NCBI GenBank assembly: GCA_035552095.1
Contig: DASZMA010000193.1
Coordinates: 1 to 64,000 of the forward strand
From: Bog-473 sp035552095
GTDB taxonomy: Bacteria > Actinomycetota > Acidimicrobiia > Acidimicrobiales > RAAP-2
Length of the DNA stretch: 64,000 nucleotides
Direction of reading: 5' to 3'
The stretch's first letter is position 1; the number at the start of each line of letters is the position of its first letter. The notes under the pieces are model-generated. The model was given only the letters and a program-made list of their open reading frames with translations. It did not search any database and had not been told where the DNA came from. Shown piece after piece: positions 18,333 through 26,856 of the stretch. The translations under genes were made by a program, and so were the position numbers.

Positions 18333-18806
18333 ATGGGATTGGCCGAGGACGCCTTCGCGCACCTGCGCAGCATCGCCTTCGAGGGTGAGCACATGGAGCG
18401 GATGGCCGCGCTGGGCACTCGCACCCGACTGTCCCCGGGCGTCATCAAGATGCTGATGCGCCTCTCCACCTCCGACGGCGCCTCCATGGGCGAGATGGCC
18501 CGCGCCATCGGCTGCGATCCCTCGTACATCACCGCCCTGGTCGATGACCTGGCCGACCGGGGCCTGGCCGGCCGGGAGCCCAGCCCCCTCGACCGCCGCA
18601 TCAAGCTGGTCGTGCTGACGCCCGCCGGCCGGGCCCTCGCCGAGGAGATCCACTCGATCCTCTCCGTGCCCCCGGCCTCCTTCGACGCGCTCTCCCGCAC
18701 CGAATTGCGCCAGTTGCGCGATCTGCTGGCCAAGGTTGCGGCGGCGGGTGGCCCCGTCCCCTCCCCTCCAGCCTCTACCCTGGGGCCGGCCCTCACCGGC
18801 TCCTAA
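18333..18806 (+). CDS. MarR-family transcriptional regulator
   Basis: A 157-residue winged-helix regulator. LSPGVIKMLMRLSTSDGASM begins the DNA-binding domain, IGCDPSYITALVDDLADRGL is the recognition helix region, and REPSPLDRRIKLVVLTPAGR is the wing with the conserved Asp-Arg pair of MarR proteins. The reading frame is open upstream to 18078, but that would overlap the divergent exporter; ATG 18333 lies just after the palindrome. Predicted to repress the adjacent exporter and itself, with an unknown ligand. Confidence 0.93.
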   Translation: MGLAEDAFAHLRSIAFEGEHMERMAALGTRTRLSPGVIKMLMRLSTSDGASMGEMARAIGCDPSYITALVDDLADRGLAGREPSPLDRRIKLVVLTPAGRALAEEIHSILSVPPASFDALSRTELRQLRDLLAKVAAAGGPVPSPPASTLGPALTGS

Positions 18807-18865
18807 CCGCACCGCCCCCGTTATCAATTGGGTCCGCTCCCGGGTGGCGTGCCACGATCAAGTCC

Positions 18866-19537
18866 GTGCGGGTGCATCGCAGCTTCGCCTTCGTCGACGT
18901 CTCGGGCTTCACCGCCCTGACCGAGCACGAGGGGGACGAGCACGCCGTCGATGTGCTCACCGCCTTCCGGGCCCTCCTGCGAGATATCTGCGCCCGCCGC
19001 GCCGTGCGCATCGCCAAGTGGCTGGGCGACGGCGTCATGCTGGTCTGCGTCGACACCGCCCCCTTGGTGGCCACCATTCTCGAGCTGCACTATGTGGTCT
19101 GTGCCGTCTCGGGGCCGGCCCAGACGGTCTCCATCCGCTCGGGCCTCACCGCCGGTGACGTGATCCTGATGGAGGGGGACGACTACATCGGGCACTGCGT
19201 CAACGTGGCGGCGCGGCTGTGCGACCTGGCCGAGAGCGGCGAGGCGCTGGCCGATCCCTCGGTGCTCGGGGACCTGCCGCGCTGGGGCGCCGTCTTGACC
19301 GCGCGCGACATCGTGCTGCGCGGCGTCGAGAAGCCGGTCCCGGCGGCCAGCGTCGGCATGGCGGAGTCCGAGCCCACCGGGCGCCGGCACCACGATCCCA
19401 TCTGTGGCCTGCCGCTGACCGAGCCCACGGCCGAGGCAACGGGCCAGGACCCCGACGGCGACCTGGTCCTGTTCTGCTCCACCGGCTGCCTCGATACGTG
19501 GCAACGTCGCCCGGCCAAGATCGTCCGGATGGCCTAG
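18866..19537 (+). CDS. class III nucleotide cyclase fused to a YHS-like zinc domain
   Basis: A 223-residue soluble protein. The cyclase domain occupies about 5-165, with FAFVDVSGFT (metal-binding D11), RIAKWLGDG (K51, D55) and IGHCVNVAARL. The last 50 residues match the YHS pattern: HHDPICGLPL then LVLFCSTGCLDTWQRRP, with C180, C204 and C208 as likely metal ligands. YHS domains occur in metal-handling proteins, so the output cyclase may sense a metal or thiol state; that is inference. It starts at a GTG and is followed after five bases by a GNAT gene, suggesting an operon. Confidence 0.88.
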   Translation: MRVHRSFAFVDVSGFTALTEHEGDEHAVDVLTAFRALLRDICARRAVRIAKWLGDGVMLVCVDTAPLVATILELHYVVCAVSGPAQTVSIRSGLTAGDVILMEGDDYIGHCVNVAARLCDLAESGEALADPSVLGDLPRWGAVLTARDIVLRGVEKPVPAASVGMAESEPTGRRHHDPICGLPLTEPTAEATGQDPDGDLVLFCSTGCLDTWQRRPAKIVRMA

Positions 19538-19542
19538 CCCTG

Positions 19543-20043
19543 TTGCTCCGTGACGCCACCCCGGAAGATGCCCCGGCCATCAGCCGCTTGTACAACGCCC
19601 TGATCGGCACCACCACGGTGGCCTGGACCGAGCAACGAGAGCCGCCGGAGGCCCGCCAGACCTGGCTCGACCAGCAAATCCAGGCGGGCCGCCCCGTCCT
19701 GGTGGCCGAGGACGAGGACGAGGGCGTCGTGGTCGGGTTCGCTTCCTACGAGGATTTCCGCGGCGCCGGTAAGTGGCCCGGTTACCGCTTCACGGTGGAG
19801 CACACCGTCCACGTCGACGGGGCCCACCAGGGCCGGCGGATCGGGACCGCGCTGATGGATGCGCTGATGGCCCGGGCCGCCGCCGCCGGCCTGCACGTCA
19901 TGATCGGGGCCGTCGACAGCGACAACCTCACCTCCATCGGCTTCCACGAGCGCCTAGGGTTCACTGAAGTGGCCCGCCTGCCCGAGGTCGGCTTCAAATT
20001 CGACCGCTGGCTCACGTTGGTCCTCCTGCAACGGGTGCTCTAG
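19543..20043 (+). CDS. GNAT acetyltransferase, phosphinothricin-acetyltransferase-like
   Basis: A 166-residue N-acetyltransferase of the PAT/MddA-like group that acetylates small amines such as phosphinothricin or methionine analogues. Features are LRDATPEDAPAISRLYN at the start, FRGAGKWPGYRFTVEHTVHV in the middle, the acetyl-CoA loop HQGRRIGTALM (about 100-110), and DSDNLTSIGFHERLGF near the end. Length fits the family. No ATG or GTG is available: TTG 19543 (or CTG 19540), only five bases after the cyclase stop, is the likely start. Substrate inferred from family only. Confidence 0.85.
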   Translation: MLRDATPEDAPAISRLYNALIGTTTVAWTEQREPPEARQTWLDQQIQAGRPVLVAEDEDEGVVVGFASYEDFRGAGKWPGYRFTVEHTVHVDGAHQGRRIGTALMDALMARAAAAGLHVMIGAVDSDNLTSIGFHERLGFTEVARLPEVGFKFDRWLTLVLLQRVL

Positions 20044-20068
20044 CGGAGCTGAACCTAAGGAGCCGGCA

Positions 20069-21010
20069 GTGACGGTGCGACGAAATGGGGGTCACATGCC
20101 CGCGGTGAGCGTGCGCCACCTAGCCAAGTCGTATGGCGACACGGTGGCCGTGCGTGACGTCAGCTTCGAGGTCCAAAAAGGGGAGGTATTCGCGCTGCTC
20201 GGGCCCAACGGGGCCGGCAAGACCACCACCATCGAGATCCTCGAGGGCTTCCGCGACCGCAGCGGGGGCGAGGTGGAGACCTTGGGGGTCGACCCCGCGG
20301 CGCGGGCCACCCAACGGTGGCTGCGGACTCGCATCGGCGTCGTCTTGCAAGAACTGGCGGTCGAGCCCTACTACACGGTGCGCCAGGTGCTGAGCCGGAA
20401 CGCCGGCTTCTATCCCTCGCCGCGACCGGTGGACCAGGTGATCGAGCTGATCGGACTGCGGGAGAAGGCGGACGAGCGGGTCAAGAAACTCTCGGGCGGC
20501 CAGCAGCGCCGGCTCGATGTGGGGTTGGGCATCATCGGCCAGCCCGAGTTGCTCTTCTTGGATGAGCCGACCACCGGCCTGGACCCGTCCGGCCGGCGCG
20601 ACTCGTGGAACCTGATCCGCCAGCTGACCGAGGAGGGCACCACGGTCATGCTGACCACGCACTACATGGACGAGGTGGACGCCCTGGCCGACCGGGTGGC
20701 CGTCCTCAACCACGCCGAGGTCGTGGCCAGCGGCACCCCGACCTCCCTCGGTGGCCGCGACTCGGGCGAGGTCACCATCCGCTTCTTGTTGCCCCAGTCG
20801 GTGGTGGTCGCTGATATCCCGGCCGAGGTGCACTCGGTGGATGACGGCATCGTTGAGATCCACACCGCTGACGAGCTGCGCGTGCTCCACGGGCTGACCG
20901 GGTGGGCCCTGGAGAAGGAACTGGACCTGCTCGGCCTGGCCGTCTCCCGGCTCTCGCTGGAGGACGTCTATCTGCGGCTGACCCGTGACGCCACTGAGGT
21001 CGGACGATGA
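20069..21010 (+). CDS. ABC-2 type exporter ATP-binding protein
   Basis: A 313-residue ATPase of the drug/lipid exporter (DrrA/CcmA-like) group. Walker A is GPNGAGKTTT, the signature is LSGGQQRRLDVGLG, Walker B is LLFLDEPTTGLDP, and the switch His is in MLTTHYMDE. An accessory domain follows after about residue 220, as in DrrA-like proteins. GTG 20069 is preceded by AAGGAG at good spacing; ATG 20096 is an in-frame alternative. The stop overlaps the permease ATG (ATGA), so the two form one transporter. Confidence 0.95.
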   Translation: MTVRRNGGHMPAVSVRHLAKSYGDTVAVRDVSFEVQKGEVFALLGPNGAGKTTTIEILEGFRDRSGGEVETLGVDPAARATQRWLRTRIGVVLQELAVEPYYTVRQVLSRNAGFYPSPRPVDQVIELIGLREKADERVKKLSGGQQRRLDVGLGIIGQPELLFLDEPTTGLDPSGRRDSWNLIRQLTEEGTTVMLTTHYMDEVDALADRVAVLNHAEVVASGTPTSLGGRDSGEVTIRFLLPQSVVVADIPAEVHSVDDGIVEIHTADELRVLHGLTGWALEKELDLLGLAVSRLSLEDVYLRLTRDATEVGR

Positions 21011-21846
21011 GCACCACGACCAACCCACCCAGCCCATCCAACCCGTCCAACCCCTCCACCGGCTCGTTCCGGGGCCGGAGCGACATCAAAATGGTGGCCC
21101 GCCAGGTGCGCTACGAGCAGCTGAGTTTCTGGCTCAATCCACTGGGTGCCTTCTTCACCCTTGGTTTTTCCACCATCTTCCTCGTCCTTCTCAGTGCCAT
21201 CTCGGGGCACTCGAAAGCTGGCTCAGGGTACGGCGATGCGCTGCTGCGCCAGTACTACCTGGCCAGTTTCATGGCCTACGGCGTCATGTCGGCCTGCTTC
21301 ACCGTCCTGGCCCAGACGCTGGTCAACCGGCGCGAGATGGGGCTGCTCAAGCGCCTCCGGCTCAGCCCCGTTCCGACCTGGTCGCTGCTGAGCGCCATCT
21401 TCCTCAGCACCATGATCGTGGCGCTGCTCCAGGTGGGCATCCTTCTAATTGTGGGCGCGGCGGGCTTCGGTGACTACATGCCCGGCCATGCCCTGGCCTT
21501 CATCCTGACCATCGTGGTGGGCATGCTGTGTTTCACCGCCCTGGGGGTGGGTGTCAGCACCCTGGTCCCCAATGCCGACGCGGCAGGGCCGATGATCAGC
21601 ATCGTCTTCTTCCTCCTGCTGGCCTTCTCCGGGTTGTATTTCACCATTACGCCCGGATCCACCCTGGCCAACGTCTCGGGCTACTTCCCGGTCCGCCACC
21701 TCATCAACGCCTTAGAGGCGCCCTTCAACCTGCCGCCGGGGGCCAACCCGTGGGCCTGGCACGACCTCTTGGTGATGGCCATCTGGGGCGTGGTCGGGGT
21801 GGCCTTGGCCCTGCGGCGCTGGCAGTGGGCGCCCCGGCGGGGCTGA
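21007..21846 (+). CDS. ABC-2 type exporter permease
   Basis: A 279-residue membrane protein that pairs with the upstream ATPase. After a Ser/Asn/Pro repeat tail (SPSNPSNPS) come six hydrophobic segments, including LGAFFTLGFSTIFLVLLSAI, TMIVALLQVGILLIVGAAGF and the conserved ABC-2 region LAFSGLYFTITPGS. The last helices end RRWQWAPRRG. The transported compound is not indicated by context; antibiotics or lipids are typical for the group. Confidence 0.93.
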   Translation: MSTTTNPPSPSNPSNPSTGSFRGRSDIKMVARQVRYEQLSFWLNPLGAFFTLGFSTIFLVLLSAISGHSKAGSGYGDALLRQYYLASFMAYGVMSACFTVLAQTLVNRREMGLLKRLRLSPVPTWSLLSAIFLSTMIVALLQVGILLIVGAAGFGDYMPGHALAFILTIVVGMLCFTALGVGVSTLVPNADAAGPMISIVFFLLLAFSGLYFTITPGSTLANVSGYFPVRHLINALEAPFNLPPGANPWAWHDLLVMAIWGVVGVALALRRWQWAPRRG

Positions 21847-21908
21847 AACGGACTGGCGGTAGGCGGGAGCGACGCCCGCTGGGGGTTACGGCTCCCTAGG
21901 CTCGCCTG

Positions 21909-22652
21909 GTGGCTTCCGTTTCCTCAGTGCCCCCAACGTCCCCCGGTGTCGGCAAGAACGGCGTCGTCGGCCCGGTCCGGGTGGGCCGACGGGTCTTCTT
22001 CGGGATGGTGGTGCTCGGCGCCGCCGGCATCGCCTTTGGGGCCAAAGTCCAGAACGCGGTCGGCAGCGCGATCGGGTCCGGGCTGGGCGGGCTGATCCCC
22101 GGCGGCGACCGCTTCCGCATCTACTCCATCTCCGGGACGCTGCCGGTGATCCCCCGATCGAAGTACCAGCTCGAGGTCAGCGGGCTGGTGGACAAACCCA
22201 TCACCCTGACCCTGGCCGACCTGGAGGCGATGCCCCGCACCGCCTTCGTGAAGGACTTCAAGTGCGTGACCGGGTGGACGGTGACCAACGTCCATTGGGA
22301 GGGGGTGCAGCTCTCCCACATCCTCGACGCCGCCGGGGTCAAGGATGGGGCGGTGGCCCTGACCTTCGAGTCCTACGACGGCATGGACACGGAGAGCCTC
22401 ACGCTGGAGCAGGCCCGTCTCCCCGACGTCATCGTCGCCTACAAGATGCTGGGTGGGCCCGTCACCACCGAGCACGGGGGACCGGTGCGGCTCTATGTGG
22501 CACCGATGTTCGGGTACAAGTCGATCAAGTGGCTCTCGGCCATCCGGGTGGTCAACGAGGTCATACCGGGCTATTGGGAGCAGAACGGCTATCCGGTGAA
22601 CGGGTGGTCCGACGGCACCACGGGGGCGACCGACCGTTCCCTGACCGCCTGA
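21909..22652 (+). CDS. sulfite-oxidase-like molybdopterin oxidoreductase
   Basis: A 247-residue enzyme of the SUOX/MsrP-like fold that binds molybdenum-molybdopterin without other cofactors. C119 in VKDFKCVTGWTV is the expected molybdenum ligand. VHWEGVQLSHILDAAGV and GGPVRLYVAPMFGYKSIKW are further family signatures. The N-terminus has a membrane-anchor segment (VFFGMVVLGAAGIAF), placing the enzyme outside the membrane. The downstream cytochrome-b561-like gene overlaps its stop and is the likely electron partner. A GTG start at 21909 is used. Substrate not known. Confidence 0.92.
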   Translation: MASVSSVPPTSPGVGKNGVVGPVRVGRRVFFGMVVLGAAGIAFGAKVQNAVGSAIGSGLGGLIPGGDRFRIYSISGTLPVIPRSKYQLEVSGLVDKPITLTLADLEAMPRTAFVKDFKCVTGWTVTNVHWEGVQLSHILDAAGVKDGAVALTFESYDGMDTESLTLEQARLPDVIVAYKMLGGPVTTEHGGPVRLYVAPMFGYKSIKWLSAIRVVNEVIPGYWEQNGYPVNGWSDGTTGATDRSLTA

Positions 22653-23338
22653 TGGCGCAGGCCATCCAACCGGTCGAGCGGACCCGGCGCCGCGCCAGCG
22701 CGGCCACCCGGCTGGTGCGCTTCGATGGCGTCCAGCGGGCCGTGCACTGGACCAATGCCCTGCTCTTCGCCGTCCTGATCCTCACCGCGCTGCCGCTGTA
22801 CTTCTCGTCGCTGGCCACGCTGGTCGGTGAGCGGGTCCTGGTGGAGAACATCCATGTATGGACGGGGATCGCCCTGCCGGTGCCCCTGCTCCTTTCGCTG
22901 GTCGGGCCGTGGGGGGCGCAACTCCGCCGCGACCTGCACCGGGTCAACCGCTGGAGCCGCGATGAGATCGTCTGGCTCAGGGCCCTGGGCCGTCACGCCC
23001 CCAAGGTGGTCGACAAGTTCAACCCGGGGCAGAAGCTCAACGCCATCTTCACCGGCGGGGCCATCGTGGTGATGCTGGGCACGGGCGCCCTCTTGAAGTG
23101 GTTCCGGTTCTTCCCGGTCAGCTGGCGCACCGGCGCCACCTTCGTCCACGACGTGTTCGCCTTCGCCATCGTGGTCGTGATCGCCGGCCACATCCTCTTC
23201 GCGCTGACGCACTGGGATTCCATGCGCTCCATGATCAAGGGATGGGTGACCGAGACCTGGGCCGCCCGGCACGCGCCGGCCTGGCTGGCCGAGGAGCAGC
23301 AGGCGATCGACCAGGGGGCCCGGGCCCGACCGCGCTGA
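22652..23338 (+). CDS. cytochrome b561 / formate dehydrogenase gamma-type membrane subunit
   Basis: A 228-residue four-helix heme-b protein that should pass electrons between the quinone pool and the upstream molybdoenzyme. Candidate heme ligands are His in RAVHWTNALLF (helix 1), NIHVWTGIALP (helix 2), and FVHDVFAFAIVVVIAGHILF (helix 4). The layout fits di-heme b561/FdhI-type cytochromes. Its ATG overlaps the molybdoenzyme TGA by one base (TGATG), so the pair is translationally coupled. Confidence 0.9.
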   Translation: MAQAIQPVERTRRRASAATRLVRFDGVQRAVHWTNALLFAVLILTALPLYFSSLATLVGERVLVENIHVWTGIALPVPLLLSLVGPWGAQLRRDLHRVNRWSRDEIVWLRALGRHAPKVVDKFNPGQKLNAIFTGGAIVVMLGTGALLKWFRFFPVSWRTGATFVHDVFAFAIVVVIAGHILFALTHWDSMRSMIKGWVTETWAARHAPAWLAEEQQAIDQGARARPR

Positions 23339-23340
23339 CG

Positions 23341-23571
23341 TCAGCCCGGATTTGAGCTCGGCGGCCCGGGGTCCACGCCGGCCCCCTTGAGAAAGCGGCG
23401 CGCGGCCAGGATGAGGGTGAAGAGCCCGACCACGACCACCACGGCGCCGATGACGCCCCACTGGCCGTGACCGCTCATGCCCGAGCCGTGGATGACGCTG
23501 GTGCCCTGCAGGATCCACACCGTGCCGACGGCGCACAGGGCCAGCCCGATGATGCCTCGCAACAACCACAT
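23341..23571 (-). CDS. small two-helix membrane protein
   Basis: A 76-residue protein from the ATG at 23571, preceded by AGGGG. Two hydrophobic helices are visible, GIIGLALCAVGTVWIL and WGVIGAVVVVVGLFTLILA, joined by a short Gly/Ser/His loop, with a basic segment and Pro-rich tail after. No family recognised. It ends two bases from the convergent cytochrome gene. Confidence 0.7.
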   Translation of the reverse strand: MWLLRGIIGLALCAVGTVWILQGTSVIHGSGMSGHGQWGVIGAVVVVVGLFTLILAARRFLKGAGVDPGPPSSNPG

Positions 23572-23648
23572 AGTTGACCCCTGTCTGATGCGCCCCTTCC
23601 CGATGGTACCGCCGGACCCCGGCACGACGGGGGCGGGTTGGCTACCTT

Positions 23649-24056
23649 GTGCTGGTGGCGGAGTACCGGATCGGTCAAGCAGCCGAACTCCTGGGCGTCA
23701 GCTCAGACACCGTGCGTCGATGGGCCGATGCCGGCCGGGTGAAGACGACCGCCCAACCGGGCGGCCGGCGCTTCGTCGACGGGGCTGATCTGGCCCGCCT
23801 GGCCGTCGAGCTGGCTGGTGAGCCACATCAAGAACGCTCCCGCACCCAGTCGGCCCGCAACCGCTTCCTCGGGATCATCACCAAGGTCACCAAGGACGGC
23901 GTGGCGGCGCAGGTCGAGATTCAGGCCGGACCCCATCGCTTCGTGGCGCTGATCACCCGCGAGGCCGCCGACGAGCTTGCCCTCGAGCCGGGCATGGTGG
24001 CCGACGCCGTGGTGAAGGCGACCAACGTCGGCGTGGAGTTGCCCACCTCGTTCTGA
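23649..24056 (+). CDS. HTH-TOBE regulator, probable molybdate sensor
   Basis: A 135-residue regulator with an excisionase/MerR-like helix-turn-helix (YRIGQAAELLGVSSDTVRRW, about 6-25) and one TOBE/Mop domain (RNRFLGIITKVTKDGVAAQV to the end). TOBE domains bind molybdate or tungstate, so this is a one-component sensor different in fold from the winged-helix ModE. It faces the modBC and modA genes convergently, which supports control of uptake. The start is a GTG at 23649. The operator is not identifiable from a single copy. Confidence 0.88.
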   Translation: MLVAEYRIGQAAELLGVSSDTVRRWADAGRVKTTAQPGGRRFVDGADLARLAVELAGEPHQERSRTQSARNRFLGIITKVTKDGVAAQVEIQAGPHRFVALITREAADELALEPGMVADAVVKATNVGVELPTSF

Positions 24057-24065
24057 CCTCACCTT

Positions 24066-24086
24066 GTCAGTCGTCAGTCGTCAGTC
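24066..24086. repeat. three-copy 7-bp repeat (GTCAGTC) at the modBC stop
   Basis: Three exact copies of GTCAGTC occupy 24066-24086 and include the modBC stop codon (24074-24076 on the minus strand). Read on that strand the unit is GACTGAC, so TGA recurs every seven bases and appears in all three frames, like the 8-bp repeat at 193-240. Confidence 0.8.
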
Positions 24087-25885
24087 GTCTCGGGCCACAG
24101 GGTGATGGCGTCGGGCGGCAGGTCCACCTGGCACGCGTCGCCCACCTGATACCGGACCGCCTCAGTGGTGCGGGCCTGGATCTCCACCCGGGGGGTCAGC
24201 GCGATGAAGAGGTCGGTAGCCGTGCCGACCGGCGCAATGTCGTTCAACGTGGCGGTCAGCCCGCCCGCCGCGAGGGCGATCCGTTCGGGCCGGATGCTCC
24301 ACAGCACGGCGGTCCCCGGGGCGTGCGGATGGGGGCCCACGGCGATGCGGGCCCCGTCGGCCTCGATCCACCCATCCCCCCCAACCACGGCCCGGGCCAG
24401 ATTCGGAATCCCCAGCAGTCGGGCCACCTGCGGCGAGGCCGGGCGGGCGAAGACCTGCTGGGTCCGGCCCGACTGCAGGGCGCCGCCGTCGGCAATCACG
24501 ATCACCTCGTCGGAGAGGAAGGCCGCCTCTTCGGGGTCGTGGGTCACCAGCACGGTGGCCAGCCCGGTCTCGCGCTGCAGCCGGCGGAGCTCACGGCGCA
24601 GCTCCTGGCGCACCGGCGCGTCCAGAGCCGAGAACGGTTCGTCCAAGAGGAGCAGGTTCGGCGATCGGCACAGCGCCTGCGCCAGTGCGACCCGTTGGCG
24701 CTGACCGCCCGAGAGCTCGGCAGGGTAGCGCGCCGCCAATCCCTCGAGCGCCAGGTGCTCGAGCCAGTAAGCCGCCCGTCCCGGCACGGCGCCGTCGGCG
24801 AAGAGGAGTTGTTGCCACACGGTGAGATGGGGGAAGAGGGCGAAGCCCTGCGCCACATACCCCACGCGGCGCGCCTCAGCCGGCACATCGGCCACGGCGC
24901 GCTCGCCGTAGGAGACCGGCCCCGGCACCGGGCCGTACAGTCCGGCCAGGCTGCGCAGCAGGGCCGACTTCCCCGAGCCGGACGGGCCGAGGATGGCCAG
25001 GTGGCTGCCGCCGGCGCGATGGGCCAGCCTCAGGTGAAACGTCCCGAGGTGGTAGTCGAGGTCAAACCCGACCGGGGTCGGCGTCACGGCGACCGGCGGA
25101 TCGACTCCTAACCCTGCGGGTGCACCGAGTCGGCCCCCGTTCCATCCGTGGAGGCGGCTCACCCCGACCGCGCCGGCGGCCACCACCAGGGCCAGCGCGG
25201 TGGGGGCCAGCGTGGTCGGCAGCCCGACGCCGCTGAATTGGTTGTAGGTGTAGACCGGGAGTGAGAACGGGTGGTAACCGAGCACGATCACGGCGCCGTA
25301 CTCGCCGAAGGCCCGGAGCCAGGCCAGCAGCATCCCGGCCCGGAGGCCCGGGGCCGCCACCGGCAGGGCGACCCGGCGGAAGCGGGAGAGCTCGGAGTGG
25401 CCGAGGGTGGCCGCCACATCGAGCAGGGCCTGATCAACGGTGCTGAAGGCGGATCGGGCCACCACGATCAGAAAGGGTGCGGCGCAGAAGGTCTGGGCCA
25501 GCACCACGCCGGCCAGCGAGTTCGTGAGATGCCCCCCGAAGAGCCGCCCGACCGTGGTGTACGGCCCCACCAGGTAGATCAGCAGGATCCCGCTCATCAG
25601 CGGCGGGAGGGCCAGGGGGAGCTGCACCAACAGTCCGACCACCGCGGCGAGGCGGCCCCGGGAGCGGGCCAACAGGTAGGCCAGCGGGACCCCGAACAGG
25701 GTCATCAGGGCCAGCGAGATGGTGGCGCTCTCCAGCGAGACGAAGAGCGAGGGGAACAGACCGGGGGCGTGGAAGCCGCGGTCCGGCGCGCCGATCAGCC
25801 GTACGACGAAAGCGACGAGCGGAACGGCCAGGTAGATGAGGATCAGGCCGCCCAACCACGGCAGGGGGCTGCGAGTCCCCCTCAT
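24074..25885 (-). CDS. modBC: fused molybdate ABC permease-ATPase (ModB-ModC)
   Basis: A 603-residue fusion of the two membrane components of a molybdate/tungstate importer. Residues about 1-250 form a ModB-type permease (LPLALPPLMSGILLIYLVG; EAA-loop region DVAATLGHSELSRFRRVALP). Residues about 275-600 form a ModC-type ATPase: Walker A GPSGSGKS, LSGGQRQRVALAQAL, LLLLDEPFSALD, VLVTHDPEEA, then a C-terminal TOBE-like domain. The length equals the sum of the usual subunits. It follows modA by two bases. Fusion implies a homodimeric transporter core. Confidence 0.93.
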   Translation of the reverse strand: MRGTRSPLPWLGGLILIYLAVPLVAFVVRLIGAPDRGFHAPGLFPSLFVSLESATISLALMTLFGVPLAYLLARSRGRLAAVVGLLVQLPLALPPLMSGILLIYLVGPYTTVGRLFGGHLTNSLAGVVLAQTFCAAPFLIVVARSAFSTVDQALLDVAATLGHSELSRFRRVALPVAAPGLRAGMLLAWLRAFGEYGAVIVLGYHPFSLPVYTYNQFSGVGLPTTLAPTALALVVAAGAVGVSRLHGWNGGRLGAPAGLGVDPPVAVTPTPVGFDLDYHLGTFHLRLAHRAGGSHLAILGPSGSGKSALLRSLAGLYGPVPGPVSYGERAVADVPAEARRVGYVAQGFALFPHLTVWQQLLFADGAVPGRAAYWLEHLALEGLAARYPAELSGGQRQRVALAQALCRSPNLLLLDEPFSALDAPVRQELRRELRRLQRETGLATVLVTHDPEEAAFLSDEVIVIADGGALQSGRTQQVFARPASPQVARLLGIPNLARAVVGGDGWIEADGARIAVGPHPHAPGTAVLWSIRPERIALAAGGLTATLNDIAPVGTATDLFIALTPRVEIQARTTEAVRYQVGDACQVDLPPDAITLWPETTDD

Positions 25886-25887
25886 GC

Positions 25888-26769
25888 TTACAGTATGGCC
25901 TTGACGTTGCTCGGCACTGAGGCTTTACCACTCACCTTCGGCTTCACGATCGACGTGATCCCGTTCTTCTTCAGGATCCTCTGACCGGCCTTACTCAGCA
26001 GGTACTTCACGAAGGCGCGGGCGGCGGGCTGATCGGGTGCCTTGTTCAAAATGGTGACGGTGTAGTCGCCGGCCAGGTTGGTGCCGGTGAGGGGAACCGT
26101 CTTGAGGCCGGCCGACGCGGCCTCCACGCCGTAGAAGAAGCCGGCATCGAGCTGGCCGGCTTGCAGCTGACCGACCAGCGTCTGCTCGGGGAACACGTTC
26201 GAGGTCGAGGTGGCGATGGTCGAGAGGGCCGGCAGGTGGTGCTTCCGCGCCGCCTGGTCCAACGCGGTGACCGCCAGCACGCCCTTGGGGTCGGTGGCGG
26301 GGTCGGTCCGTCCGATCAGGAAGCCCGACTGGTCGATGACGTCGTACCACGGCTTGGCCTTGAGGGCCTGGGCGAACTTGCTCCCGGTGTTGTAGCCGAG
26401 CACGAGCGGTGAGGAGGCGAACTCGGCGTACCAGGAGACCCAGTTCCCGTTGGCCGCCCCTTCCAGCTCGGCGTTGACGGCCGGCGAGGCGCTGATGAAG
26501 ACGTCACCTTGCAGTGTGCCGCCCTTGATGCCGCTGGCCAGCGCGTCCGATCCCATGGAGGTGTTGTTGAGCGTGTACCCCGTCGCCTTGGTGAAGGCCG
26601 GACCGATCTGCATCTGCATGAGGTCGAGCAGCGATCCGGCCGAGAGCACGTCGACCGGACCGGTGTGGGTGGCCGCCTCAGCGCTCCCTCCGCCACTACT
26701 CAGGCCGACCAGCGCCAGTCCTCCGGTGAGCAGTCGGCGGACGGCACGGGAACCTCGTGGAGTGGACAT
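25888..26769 (-). CDS. modA: molybdate/tungstate substrate-binding protein (ModA/WtpA-like)
   Basis: A 293-residue exported binding protein. A basic N-terminus and hydrophobic stretch (LLTGGLALVGLSSGGGSAEA) form the signal. VDVLSAGSLLDLMQMQIGPAF, GDVFISASPAVN, LVLGYNTGSKFA and IGRTDPATDPKG are typical of the ModA/WtpA oxyanion-binding family. The start at ATG 26769 is chosen over 26829, which would precede the signal with extra residues. It is the first gene of the modA-modBC unit. Anion specificity (Mo, W or sulfate) is not decidable by eye, but the Moco genes next door favour molybdate. Confidence 0.92.
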   Translation of the reverse strand: MSTPRGSRAVRRLLTGGLALVGLSSGGGSAEAATHTGPVDVLSAGSLLDLMQMQIGPAFTKATGYTLNNTSMGSDALASGIKGGTLQGDVFISASPAVNAELEGAANGNWVSWYAEFASSPLVLGYNTGSKFAQALKAKPWYDVIDQSGFLIGRTDPATDPKGVLAVTALDQAARKHHLPALSTIATSTSNVFPEQTLVGQLQAGQLDAGFFYGVEAASAGLKTVPLTGTNLAGDYTVTILNKAPDQPAARAFVKYLLSKAGQRILKKNGITSIVKPKVSGKASVPSNVKAIL

Positions 26770-26856
26770 CCACTCAAGGTAACAAAGCTGATGCGTACTT
26801 GCGTGGCCTAATGGCTCTTGGAGCCGCAAACTCTGACGAATATGCCTCGTGGCGGC

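Noticed and set aside
21864..21880. Terminator hairpin after the ABC-2 permease (GCGGG...CCCGC)
   Set aside because: Only a 5-bp stem and no U-tract; such matches are common in DNA of this composition.
26770..26856. Possible Moco riboswitch upstream of modA
   Set aside because: Only a 5-3-5 inverted repeat (26813-26825) is visible; none of the conserved Moco-RNA elements could be recognised.
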